DNA of 64,000 nucleotides. Origin: Micromonospora okii (GTDB lineage: Bacteria; Actinomycetota; Actinomycetes; Mycobacteriales; Micromonosporaceae). Each line of letters starts with the position of its first letter. The stretch's first letter is position 1. Below the pieces are notes generated by a model, which saw only the letters and a list, made by a program, of their open reading frames with translations, made no database searches and was not told the DNA's origin. Shown here piece by piece: positions 24,470 to 32,911 of this stretch. The position numbers and the translations under genes were made by a program. The stretch lies in the NCBI RefSeq assembly GCF_020884795.1, contig NZ_BBZF01000014.1, positions 344,953 through 408,952 of the forward strand. Direction: 5' to 3'.

Positions 24470-25756
24470 ATGCGCGCAACCCAGGACCAGCTGACCCGGC
24501 GCGGTGGTCGACGCCGCGCGTTCGCGGCGGGGCTGCTCGCCGCCGCACTCACGCTCACCTCCGCCTGCACCGACGGCGGCGGAGACAAGCCGTCGGCGTG
24601 GCAGGGCGGCGGCGAGAGCGCACCGAAGGCCACGGCCACCATCACCGAGCCGGCGGCCGACGCGAAGGACGTGCCGGCGTCCACCGGCATCACCTTCACG
24701 ACGAAGGAGGCCAAGGACGCCACCGTCGAGCTGAAGGACGCGGCCGGCGAGGCCGTGGAGGGCACGCTCGCCGCCGACGGCGGGAGCTGGCTGCCCAAGG
24801 GTGCCCTGAAGTACGGCGAGACCTACACGGCAACCGTCACGGCCACCGGGGACGACGGCAGGCCGGCCCAGGCCACAAGCACCTTCACCACCATGGCCAA
24901 GCCCGCCAAGCAGGTACGCGTCACCAGCTTCCTCGGCGACGACCAGGTCGTCGGCGTCGGCATGCCGCTGATCGTGAAGTTCAGCCGGGCCGTTCCGGAG
25001 GAGTACCGGGACGACGTCCAGCGCCGAATGCGGGTGACCTCCACCCCGGCCCAGGAGGGCATCTGGCACTGGGTCAGCCCCACCGAGATCCGGTACCGGC
25101 CGAAGGAGTTCTGGAAGGCCGGGAGCGCCATCTCGTACCGGGTGCAGGCCGGCGGCCTCCCCCTCGGCGGCGGCTGGTACGGCCGGGCGGACCTGACGGT
25201 CGACATCAAGACCGGCCCGGCGCTACTGATGACGGTCGACAACAAGACGAAGCGGATGACCGTCACCAGGGACGGCAAGGCGATCAAGACCATCCCCGTC
25301 AGCCTGGGCAAGAAGAGCACCCCGTCGTCCAGCGGCACCATGGTCGTCATCGAGAAGCTGCGCAAGACGGTCTTCGACACCTTCGAGGAGCTGGGCCCCG
25401 AGGAGGGCTACCGCACGAAGATCGACTATGCGCAGCGCCTCACCTGGGGTGGCGAGTTCATCCACGCCGCCCCCTGGTCGGAGGGGCAGCAGGGCACCGT
25501 CAACGTCTCGCACGGCTGCGTCAACGTCTCGATGAAGAACGGCGCCTGGCTGTTCGACAACACCCGCATCGGCGACCCGATCGTCGTCAAGGGCACCGAG
25601 CGCAAGCTCGCCAACGGCAACGGCTGGACCGACTGGAACATGAGCTGGGACGAGTACGTGAAGGGCAGCGCCCTGCCGTACGACCCGGACGCCGAGGGCG
25701 CCACGGGTGATGGCGGCGACGCCGGGGAGAGCCCCAGCGCGGAGCCGACCGCCTGA
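24470..25756 (+). CDS. L,D-transpeptidase lipoprotein, second tandem copy
   Basis: 428 residues, paralogue of the preceding gene through the whole length. A basic N-terminus and signal end at the lipobox LTSAC. Ig-like domains run to about residue 260, then YkuD with VSHGCVNVSMKNGAWLF and the shared GDPIVVKGTERKL stretch. GTGAGGGAATC precedes the ATG. It has its own promoter space of about 150 AT-richer bases after the upstream terminator, so the two copies can be regulated separately. An acidic Gly-rich C-terminal tail is unique to this copy. Confidence 0.93.
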   Translation: MRATQDQLTRRGGRRRAFAAGLLAAALTLTSACTDGGGDKPSAWQGGGESAPKATATITEPAADAKDVPASTGITFTTKEAKDATVELKDAAGEAVEGTLAADGGSWLPKGALKYGETYTATVTATGDDGRPAQATSTFTTMAKPAKQVRVTSFLGDDQVVGVGMPLIVKFSRAVPEEYRDDVQRRMRVTSTPAQEGIWHWVSPTEIRYRPKEFWKAGSAISYRVQAGGLPLGGGWYGRADLTVDIKTGPALLMTVDNKTKRMTVTRDGKAIKTIPVSLGKKSTPSSSGTMVVIEKLRKTVFDTFEELGPEEGYRTKIDYAQRLTWGGEFIHAAPWSEGQQGTVNVSHGCVNVSMKNGAWLFDNTRIGDPIVVKGTERKLANGNGWTDWNMSWDEYVKGSALPYDPDAEGATGDGGDAGESPSAEPTA

Positions 25757-25772
25757 CGGACACCCCGCAACG

Positions 25773-25806
25773 ACGAAGGCCCCCTCCGAACGGAGGGGGC
25801 CTTCGT
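25773..25806. terminator. perfect 16-bp hairpin terminator
   Basis: ACGAAGGCCCCCTCCG-AA-CGGAGGGGGCCTTCGT, a perfect stem with a two-base loop between the second L,D-transpeptidase gene and the convergent tRNA-His. There is no T-tract on either side, so it may work as a bidirectional or stem-only terminator of the high-GC type. Confidence 0.75.
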
Positions 25807-25811
25807 GCGAG

Positions 25812-25885
25812 GGTGACTGATGGGAATTGAACCCACGACAACCGGGACCACAACCCGGTGCTCTGCCAACTGAGCTACAGCCACC
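25812..25885 (-). tRNA. tRNA-His (GTG)
   Basis: Minus-strand cloverleaf with acceptor GTGGCTG/CAGTCAC, the extra G-1 opposite C73 that identifies histidine tRNA, D-arm GCTC..GAGC, anticodon loop TTGTGGT and T-loop GTTCAATTC. CCA is not encoded. Confidence 0.94.
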
Positions 25886-26014
25886 ATGCTCTCCGCGCCG
25901 GCAGGACCGGGCGGTGCGGACTAATCATAGCCACACCCCCACCGCCTGCGTCCACCGGGTTCCCCGGCGGCTTCCGTGCGCTCTTGCGCACCAGGGCCCT
26001 GAGGGCGGGCACGG

Positions 26015-26461
26015 TCAGGAGGACTCGTCGACGATCGTCGGGTCCGCGCCGGGGTCACCCTCGCGCTGCAACTGCTCCTCGAACATGACGAAGGTCTTGC
26101 GCCGGATGCCGCGCACCAATGCCACCTCCCGCTCGTTCAGCCGCCGGTCCTCTCGGTCCGCCGCGTCGAAGATGCCCTCGACGGTCTCGTAGAGCGCGAA
26201 GATCGGCCCCTCTCCCGTGAGGTAGTGCCCCCGGTACGCCTCCACCTCCTGCACGAATCGCTCGGGCCGAATGGTGAAGACGTCGTCGCTCGGCTTGGGG
26301 AAGACAACCTCGTAGAAAATATCCAAACGGGAGGTCCAACCTCCCGTGTCAATTGACACACGCCAGACCGCAACCCCGCCGCTGGGCATCCTCACCAGCT
26401 TGACCGGAGAGGCGTAGTAAAGGTGGTATGAAGGCAGGACCAGGCCAGGCATTTCACTCAT
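26015..26461 (-). CDS. putative immunity protein for the adjacent toxin
   Basis: 148 residues, cytosolic, no signal. It starts at ATG 26461 after GAGGGA and overlaps the toxin gene's stop by a few bases, the usual place for an immunity gene. Sequence features are LPSYHLYYASPVKLVRMPSG, RLDIFYEVVFPKPSDDVFTI and a charged helical C-terminus. No immunity family is recognised by name. If the toxin's last domain is a RelA/SpoT-like nucleotide synthetase, this protein is expected to bind or block it (inference from position). Confidence 0.75.
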   Translation of the reverse strand: MSEMPGLVLPSYHLYYASPVKLVRMPSGGVAVWRVSIDTGGWTSRLDIFYEVVFPKPSDDVFTIRPERFVQEVEAYRGHYLTGEGPIFALYETVEGIFDAADREDRRLNEREVALVRGIRRKTFVMFEEQLQREGDPGADPTIVDESS

Positions 26462-29400
26462 GATCATCCCTCAGTGTCGTTACCAGGGCGTCCCAGAACA
26501 ATTGCTGCTGCCGCCGAAGGATGTTGTCGACTATCGCCTGCTCCCGGATTGTCAACTCCCGCCCCTCCTGGCGCGCCACGGCCTCCACGTCCCGCCTGAC
26601 CTCATAGAGGGCATGCTCCCAGACCGCCACCTCGTCCAGTGCCGCCAGGTGCAGCCGGAACTCCGCCAGGTGTCCGTTGGAGGCTCTGAGCACCATTTGG
26701 ACGTCGCGATAGCCGCCCTTCTCCGGGGTCTGGAAGCGATCCTCGAACCTGACGATCCGCACGACCGGGTCATTGCGCAATCGGTCGAGAGCATCGTACA
26801 GGTGCTCCAGCGAGTGGAACTCGACCTTTGCGGCGGCGAGATCAAGCAGCCGGGACGGGTTGCCGTCATACTTTCTTGTCTTGTCCTCCGCACGCTGCCT
26901 CGACTTCGGCTGCGTCCGCCAGCCAGCCCGCCCGACCTCTCGGTCGCCGTCGTACGCGAGCCCCTTCGCCAGCACGACCAACTCTTCCTGCGCGACTGCC
27001 GCAGCCTCGTAGAGACCGTCCAGGTACGCGGATCGGTATGCCGCATCCGTGCGCCGCGTCTTGTCGAACCCCGGCTGCTTGACCTTGCCGGCTTCTTCGG
27101 CAGCGACCCCCGCACTGATCTCCCGCTGGCGGGGCGTCAGGGGTGTCGGCTGCGGGGTGGGAGCAACCCGGGGGGCGTCCACATCCAGCACACCCTCGTC
27201 AATTTCGCGCACCACCGACTCCAGCACCTCGATCGCGCGCTGATGGCTGGCCAGATGGTGCAGCGTCACCGGACGGGCGGTCAACGACTTCGCCAGCTCC
27301 GGCGTCGTCAGGATGATCCGCGCCAGGCTGGGAGCGCCCGCCAACTGCTTCACCAGCGTTTCGGCGAGCCGTGACTCACCTGGTGGCGGCTCCCGCCAGG
27401 TCTCGTCGAGCATGCGACGGACGCGATGGTCCTCGAACAGGCTCGCCACGTCCCGGGCCTCGGCGTCGTCGAGGTGCGGCACGAGCCGACGCAGCGTCGG
27501 AGGGTCCAGGTGGCCGACGAGCTCGACCGGCGTGACGCCGGCGGCGAGGATCTGGTCGAGGTCGGCACCGGTCGCCACGATGTCGGCCGGACCGGGTGCG
27601 GCGGTGTCCCCCCGCCGCCCGGGTGCTTCGGGCTCCCAGGCCGCCGGGGCAGCCGAGCCCGGGCCTTCGAGCAGGTGGAGGCGGTTGACGTACAACTCGT
27701 CGTCGGAGGGTTCGTCCGGCCGCTCCTCGGGCGGCTCTTCGGTTGTCACGCCGTCGCGCTGACTGAACCTCCCCGGCCTGGCGCCCGCCAGCGGCATGGG
27801 GTGACCGTCCGGGCCGAGGATCAGGGCGTCGATGCCGGTCACGTTGTGCGGGGCCGGCCATCCACTGTGCGTGTAGATCGGCATGTCCGAGACGGTGCCG
27901 CGCTGCGGGTCCAGGTAGAGCACGCCGCCGTTCTGGTTCAGCGCCACCCAGGCGTGCGATCCGCCTCCCTCGTAGGTGGTGACGAGGAACGCGTAGCTGC
28001 CGTGGCCGCCAGCCCGTAGCTGGCCTTCCAGGCTGCCGAACCCCCGGTTGACCGTGCTCCAGGACTCGTCGGGCGGCGCGTCCGGGTCGGCCACGGCGAG
28101 CTGCTGGAAGCGCCCGCCGGTGATGTCCTCCACCCGCCCCGGGCCGTCGATCTCACCGCCGAACGGCCGGTCGATGTCCCCGGCGGCGTACGCGTCGAAG
28201 GTGCGGGGCGCGGAGACCCGGGGACGACCGTGCACCCACGTCTCGTACAGCGACAGGGTGCAGTCCAGGCAGTTGATGCCCCGGGTGGGGTCGGCCGCTG
28301 GCCCACCGTCGTTGGCGAGCCCGAACCAGTCACCCCGTCGGGGGTCGGCGGTGCGCAGCACCCGCCCGCTGGCGTCCCGGGGCATCGCCCCTTCGAGGTC
28401 CGTCTGGTGCAGCGCCAGCGGCGGGCGCAGCCCGCCCCACTGCCCGTACCGGCGGGACCGGTCGATCGGCGGTGGGTCGTCGTCGCCGGTCAGCCCCGAG
28501 GGCCCGCCGGTCTCCACGACGGGCAGGACCAGGGTGGGGTCGTCGGTGTTGATCAGGTAGAAGTCGTGGAGGTTGCTGACCTCGACGTAGTTCGGAACGA
28601 CGGTGCCCGCGAGTACCTCCCCACCCAACTCCCGCGTCTCCTGGCTCGCCCGCAGGTCCGCCGTGACCATCGCCCGCCACGGCGTCGCGAGGTGACCCCT
28701 GCCCTCGCGTTCGAGGCGCGACGCCGTCACGGCCGACTCGCCGGCGCGGCGTCGCAGGAAGTCGGCCTGGCTCCACAACTCGTGGGCCTTGCCCTGCCGG
28801 CGGTTGCTCTCATACCAGGCGCGTTGCTGCCTGAAGCGGCTCTCGTAGCGGTAGCGGTCGTACGCCTCGCGGTCGGCCCTCTGCGCGGCGTCGGGCCACT
28901 CGGGACGCCTCGGGCGCGGAATGCGACCCGGCACCGGATTCGTGGGTCTGTGGGGGTCGGTCGGTTCGGGTGCCCGGTGCCGCCCCCCGGTCGGAGTCTC
29001 GGGCGGAGGAAACTGGGGCGGGGCAGGCGGGCGGGGCGCGTCCGCCTCGGTGGGCGTGCTCGGGCCTCCCGCGTTCGGGCCGGACGGCGAGGGCACGAGC
29101 GCGGGCGAGCCGCTGCCTGTCATCGCCGGTGTCAGCACGGCCGGTGGCGTCGGCATCGGCGTCGGGGGTAGGGCCGGGGGCGGCGTCAAGGGCGGCCCAG
29201 CGTGCGGGACGGTGCCTCCGACAGCGGGGCCGCCGACGGTCGACGGGGGCGCCGGCGTCGCTCCGCGTGCCTCCGGCTGCGGGGCGTCGGCGGTGGCCAC
29301 GGACGACAGCGTCGGGTCAGCCCCCGCGCGAACCGACGCCGATCCCTCCCCCGCCACCGGCTGTGCCGTCACCCCGCCGCCGGTCGCCTCCGCCGACACC

Positions 29401-30740
29401 ACCGGTGCCGCCGCAGTCACCTCCGCCGGCATCACCGGTGCCGCCGTAACGTGCGTTTCCGCCACGGTGGACGGCTGGAGGGTCGGCTGTCCGGTGTCCA
29501 CGCCCTGACGGGACGGAGCGAGGTCCGGGCCCGTTCCCGGTCCCCTGGCCTCGGCAGGCCCGGCACCGCCCGGTGCGGGGCCCGAGTCGTTTCCGCCGGA
29601 GAGCACGGCGGGGCCGGGCTGACGGTCCGGGCCGGGCTGGGGCGCCCAGGGGCCAGCGTCCCCCGCCTGCGTCGCGGGGAGTGCGCCGCCGAGATCAGCC
29701 GGTGCGAAGGAGGTTCCGGCGAGGGCGGCCATCCGGCCGTCGAGCCGGTGTTGCAGCGCCGCGTCGGCCTGGCCGGTGGCAGACCCGGTGGCGCCCGACG
29801 CGGCAGCGCGGGCCGCGTCCTCCAGCGAGATCGGGCCCTGGCCGGTGGCCAGGGCTGCGGCCTGATCGGCGATCATCTCGCCGGTCATCTCGCGGCCGAG
29901 GTGCTCCCCGACCCGGGAGAACCGCCCGGTCGCGTGCCTGCCGAGACCGGCCAGCGGCGCCGCCGCCCCGCCGGCCAGGCCGCCGAGGGCGGACATGCCC
30001 GCGTCTGCGAGGTCCAGGCCGTTGCGGCGGCCGGTCGAGTTCTGGTACGCCTGCGTGGCGAGCGTGATCCCGCCCTCCTCTGCGGCCTCCTCCAGCCCGC
30101 CGCGCGCCGCCCTGCGGGCCAGGCCCCGCACACCGCCCTCGGCGACCCGCTTGGCGGCGCGCTCGCCGGCCTCCTTCAAACCCTGCTTGAGCGTCTTGCG
30201 GGCGAGTTGGGCCAGCAGCCGCTTGAAGATCTGCTGGACGACGTAGCGGCTCGCGGCGATCGCGGCCCCGGCGGCGGGCGAGGCGGCGCCGGCGGTGAGC
30301 ACCGTGGCGACGGCCAGCGAGAGCAGCTCGACGACGAGGATGCCCAGCTCGATCCAGACCTCGAGCTTCGCCCCCTCGATGTCGCAGCCACACTCCTCGA
30401 CCAACCGGCCGATGTCACCGCTGACGGCGAGCAGGACGGGCAACGGGGCCTCGTCGCCGTCGGCGACCCGCCGCCAGGCCGCGTCGAACGCCTCGGCCAC
30501 CGCCCCGATGCCGCCGTACCCGCCACGCACCTCACCGGCGGCGGCGACCGCGTCCCCGTGCGGCCCGGCCAGGGCTTCTGCCACGCCGTACCACTGGTCG
30601 GCGAGATCCCAGACCGCCCGTTCGTTCCCCTCCGGCCACTCCACGCCGACCACCCAGTCGAGGGCCTCGTGGACCCAGCCGGGCAGCTCCCACGGCGAGT
30701 AGTCCAGCGGGTGGGGGATCGGGCTCGGCAGCAGGCTCAC
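26454..30740 (-). CDS. polymorphic toxin: CpnT-like N-terminus, papain-fold and RelA/SpoT-like domains
   Basis: 1428 residues from GTG 30740 (GGAGGATC upstream). Residues 1-140 resemble the N-terminal helical domain of CpnT/WXG100-linked secreted toxins. Residues 140-340 are Ala/Gly-rich helices, and 340-620 a Pro/Ala/Thr linker. Around 800-980 is a papain-fold toxin domain: GINCLDCTLSLYETW (Cys near 820), GGGSHAWVALNQNG (His) and GVLYLDPQRG (Asp). Residues about 1210-1425 look like a RelA/SpoT synthetase: SRQRAEDKTRKYDG, FEDRFQTPEKGGYRDVQMVL and AEFRLHLAALDEVAVWEHALY. Export through an ESX system is inferred from the YbaB-like and WXG100-like genes upstream. Two catalytic domains in one polypeptide is unusual; one may be a processing peptidase. 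Confidence 0.88.
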   Translation of the reverse strand: MSLLPSPIPHPLDYSPWELPGWVHEALDWVVGVEWPEGNERAVWDLADQWYGVAEALAGPHGDAVAAAGEVRGGYGGIGAVAEAFDAAWRRVADGDEAPLPVLLAVSGDIGRLVEECGCDIEGAKLEVWIELGILVVELLSLAVATVLTAGAASPAAGAAIAASRYVVQQIFKRLLAQLARKTLKQGLKEAGERAAKRVAEGGVRGLARRAARGGLEEAAEEGGITLATQAYQNSTGRRNGLDLADAGMSALGGLAGGAAAPLAGLGRHATGRFSRVGEHLGREMTGEMIADQAAALATGQGPISLEDAARAAASGATGSATGQADAALQHRLDGRMAALAGTSFAPADLGGALPATQAGDAGPWAPQPGPDRQPGPAVLSGGNDSGPAPGGAGPAEARGPGTGPDLAPSRQGVDTGQPTLQPSTVAETHVTAAPVMPAEVTAAAPVVSAEATGGGVTAQPVAGEGSASVRAGADPTLSSVATADAPQPEARGATPAPPSTVGGPAVGGTVPHAGPPLTPPPALPPTPMPTPPAVLTPAMTGSGSPALVPSPSGPNAGGPSTPTEADAPRPPAPPQFPPPETPTGGRHRAPEPTDPHRPTNPVPGRIPRPRRPEWPDAAQRADREAYDRYRYESRFRQQRAWYESNRRQGKAHELWSQADFLRRRAGESAVTASRLEREGRGHLATPWRAMVTADLRASQETRELGGEVLAGTVVPNYVEVSNLHDFYLINTDDPTLVLPVVETGGPSGLTGDDDPPPIDRSRRYGQWGGLRPPLALHQTDLEGAMPRDASGRVLRTADPRRGDWFGLANDGGPAADPTRGINCLDCTLSLYETWVHGRPRVSAPRTFDAYAAGDIDRPFGGEIDGPGRVEDITGGRFQQLAVADPDAPPDESWSTVNRGFGSLEGQLRAGGHGSYAFLVTTYEGGGSHAWVALNQNGGVLYLDPQRGTVSDMPIYTHSGWPAPHNVTGIDALILGPDGHPMPLAGARPGRFSQRDGVTTEEPPEERPDEPSDDELYVNRLHLLEGPGSAAPAAWEPEAPGRRGDTAAPGPADIVATGADLDQILAAGVTPVELVGHLDPPTLRRLVPHLDDAEARDVASLFEDHRVRRMLDETWREPPPGESRLAETLVKQLAGAPSLARIILTTPELAKSLTARPVTLHHLASHQRAIEVLESVVREIDEGVLDVDAPRVAPTPQPTPLTPRQREISAGVAAEEAGKVKQPGFDKTRRTDAAYRSAYLDGLYEAAAVAQEELVVLAKGLAYDGDREVGRAGWRTQPKSRQRAEDKTRKYDGNPSRLLDLAAAKVEFHSLEHLYDALDRLRNDPVVRIVRFEDRFQTPEKGGYRDVQMVLRASNGHLAEFRLHLAALDEVAVWEHALYEVRRDVEAVARQEGRELTIREQAIVDNILRRQQQLFWDALVTTLRDDHE

Positions 30741-30756
30741 GGCGATCCTCCGGGCT

Positions 30757-31101
30757 TCAGCGCCCGGCGGGCCGCTGGTCGGAGATGCGGTCGAATCGTC
30801 CGGCGCTCCGCGCGTCCGTCTGCGTCGAGTTGTCGACGGAGCGGACGACGTCCTCGCCCAGGCCCTCGACGGCGCGCCCGACGCCCGCCCACACCCGCAG
30901 CAGGATCTCCTCGAACCCGCGGTACTGCTTCTCGAACGCGGCGCCGATGTCGTCGCGGCCCCAGGGGCGGGCGGCGCTGGCCGCCGCGATCGCGCCGCCG
31001 ACCTGCTGTCGCCGGGCGGTCACCGCCTCGCCGGCCGAGGTCAGGTCGGCGCCGCCGCGCCGCGCGCGGCCCGGGTCCAGCCAGAGCTGCCCGCCCGACA
31101 C
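30757..31101 (-). CDS. WXG100-like ESX partner protein
   Basis: 114 residues, mostly helical, with a W-A-G turn ([13 protein letters not shown]) in the position of the WXG motif and no signal peptide. It lies 16 bases upstream of the toxin gene, so it is probably the secretion partner that pairs with the toxin N-terminus. GTG 31101 is preferred since GGGGAG lies eight bases ahead; GTG 31110 would overlap the previous stop (GTGA). Confidence 0.75.
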   Translation of the reverse strand: MSGGQLWLDPGRARRGGADLTSAGEAVTARRQQVGGAIAAASAARPWGRDDIGAAFEKQYRGFEEILLRVWAGVGRAVEGLGEDVVRSVDNSTQTDARSAGRFDRISDQRPAGR

Positions 31102-31106
31102 GGCGC

Positions 31107-31520
31107 TCACTCCCCGCGCCGCAGCACGGCGTCGGCCCGGCCCAGCAGGTCGCCGAAGTCGCCGGTACGGAGGAACTCCACCGACCCCGACCCGGCCGGC
31201 AGGTAACCGGCGACCAGTTCCTGGGTGGCGGCGACGGCTGCGGCGGTGGCCCGGTGGGCGGTCGCGGTGATCTTCCGGCTCAGCGCCTTCGCGTCGCGGT
31301 CCTGGAACGCCGAGGGGTGCACGTCCACCGAGACGAGTTCGCCTCGGGCGCCGGCGACGACGGTGACCTGCCCGTCCTCGGACCGCTCGGTGACCCTGAG
31401 CCCCGCGAGCCGGGCCTGTAGCTCGTCCAACCCGGAGCGGAGCCGCCGGTACTGGCCGTACACCTCGTCGAACCGGGCCCGCAGCGCCCGGTTGGCGTCC
31501 CGGTCCGCGCTCTCGACCAC
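31107..31520 (-). CDS. YbaB/EbfC family protein
   Basis: 137 residues with the YbaB fold: a long N-terminal helix ([20 protein letters not shown]), the strand pair [20 protein letters not shown] and a helical return. YbaB-like proteins regularly open ESX-type toxin cassettes in actinobacteria. First gene of the minus-strand toxin operon; its TGA touches the next start region. Confidence 0.82.
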   Translation of the reverse strand: MVESADRDANRALRARFDEVYGQYRRLRSGLDELQARLAGLRVTERSEDGQVTVVAGARGELVSVDVHPSAFQDRDAKALSRKITATAHRATAAAVAATQELVAGYLPAGSGSVEFLRTGDFGDLLGRADAVLRRGE

Positions 31521-31599
31521 CGCGCCTCCCCGTCACCGTCGGTAGGGCAGACCATACCGGGTGCCACGGATTCCGTGGGGGTCCGGTAATTTGGACCGG

Positions 31600-32847
31600 G
31601 TGATCGACCGTCGACAGGCCGAGCAACTCGCCACCGCCTGGGCCCAGCGGGACTCCCAGCGCCTCGGGCACGAGTGCACCCCCCTGATCGAGGAGTTCGA
31701 CCTCGGCTACCTGATCACGTCCACCGTGGCCCAGGCCGCCACCGTCCTCCCCGGAGACCTGCCCACCACCGTCGTCGACAAGGAGACCGGCGAGGTCTCC
31801 ACCTGGCCCCGCCTGCCCTTTCCCGCCGTGCGGGAGATGTACCGACGCCACCGCCCCGCCCGGCCCGCGCCCCGCACGATCGACCCGGCGAGCCAGCTCC
31901 TGCGCGAGATCCGCCGCCTGCCGACCCCCAACACGGCCGCCCATCTGACCGTAAAGGGCAGGTTGCACCGGGCGTTCGGAGCCAAGGGGGAGGTGACCCT
32001 GCGACACCATCGGCTCGTGGGGGACTACCTGGACGCGCAGCCCCCCGGGCACCTGGTCCGGGGAAGCGACCGGCACGCCGAGGTGATCGTTGTGTCCGAC
32101 GTGCTGCACGAGCACGACCACCGCCGCGCCGCCGAGGGCCGGGCGCCACTCGCCCTCGACGAGGCGCGGGCCCTGCTGGCGGGCAGCCTGTTCGAGCTGT
32201 TCTGGGTGCGCGAGGCGGGCGATCCCTCGGGCGGCCCGGCGAAGCGCCCGGCCAGGGGGCCGTGCGACTCCTGCACGAGGCTGCTGGTGCACATGAACGT
32301 GCTGCCCTGGTCCGACCTGGGGTTCAGCCAACCCTGGACCCGGGAGGCGAAGCCAGTGCCCGCGCCCGAGCCGGGCCGATTCCCGGACAAGGTGGCGCAC
32401 GCCCTCGTCGAGGCGGGCTGGGAGCCTCACCCGGCGGACGAGATCATGGCCGCCGCCGCCGTCCGGGACATCACCGCCGTCGCCGGGGCCACCCATTCCC
32501 ATGTGGCCTTTCCGGCAGCCGTACGGGCCATCACCCAGTTTCCGGGGCTGATCGGGGCCAGGTGCGGCCCGGGCGAACAGGTGTGGATCTCCCGGTTCGA
32601 CATCCTCCCGCACCTGCACGCCCACAACGCGGACACGCTCGCGGACTTCGGCGCGGTGCTCGGCGTCCGGTTGTTCCCGCTCGGCTCGGAGCGGGAGGAG
32701 ACCCTCATCGCGATCGACGAGCGGGGCCGGGTCTTCGCGCTGGACCAGGCCGGCGAGTGGTTCCTCGGCGAGGACATCGACGCCGCGCTGACCACCCTGC
32801 TGCTCGGCCGCGCCCCGGCCCGGGTGCGCGACGACGGCACCTGGTAG
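31600..32847 (+). CDS. YwqJ-type deaminase fused to SUKH-3 immunity domain
   Basis: 415 residues. The middle has a nucleic-acid/nucleotide deaminase signature: [13 protein letters not shown] and, 60 residues later, [13 protein letters not shown] (zinc ligands H/C-C with catalytic Glu). The last 150 residues match SUKH-3: [51 protein letters not shown] and [16 protein letters not shown]. It is divergent from the YbaB gene. Combining a toxin-type deaminase with a SUKH domain in one cytosolic protein suggests a self-contained immunity or a domesticated toxin. Start GTG 31600 is the best-placed in-frame start. Confidence 0.82.
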   Translation: MIDRRQAEQLATAWAQRDSQRLGHECTPLIEEFDLGYLITSTVAQAATVLPGDLPTTVVDKETGEVSTWPRLPFPAVREMYRRHRPARPAPRTIDPASQLLREIRRLPTPNTAAHLTVKGRLHRAFGAKGEVTLRHHRLVGDYLDAQPPGHLVRGSDRHAEVIVVSDVLHEHDHRRAAEGRAPLALDEARALLAGSLFELFWVREAGDPSGGPAKRPARGPCDSCTRLLVHMNVLPWSDLGFSQPWTREAKPVPAPEPGRFPDKVAHALVEAGWEPHPADEIMAAAAVRDITAVAGATHSHVAFPAAVRAITQFPGLIGARCGPGEQVWISRFDILPHLHAHNADTLADFGAVLGVRLFPLGSEREETLIAIDERGRVFALDQAGEWFLGEDIDAALTTLLLGRAPARVRDDGTW

Positions 32848-32854
32848 CCGCTAC

Positions 32855-32911
32855 GCCGGCACCTCGGCGAAAACCGGCGCTCCGCCGGCACCTCGGCGGA
32901 GACCGACGCTA
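32855..32911. repeat. 29-bp tandem repeat, two copies
   Basis: GCCGGCACCTCGGCG recurs exactly at 32855 and 32884, each followed by (G)A.ACCG.CGCT. It fills the gap between the convergent deaminase-SUKH and aldehyde dehydrogenase genes and each unit can fold on its CCGGC/GCCGG and GCGGA complementarity. Confidence 0.6.

Noticed and set aside
22731..25885. tRNA-flanked island boundaries with att repeats
   Set aside because: No duplicate of either tRNA 3' end was found in the window, so attL/attR cannot be assigned.
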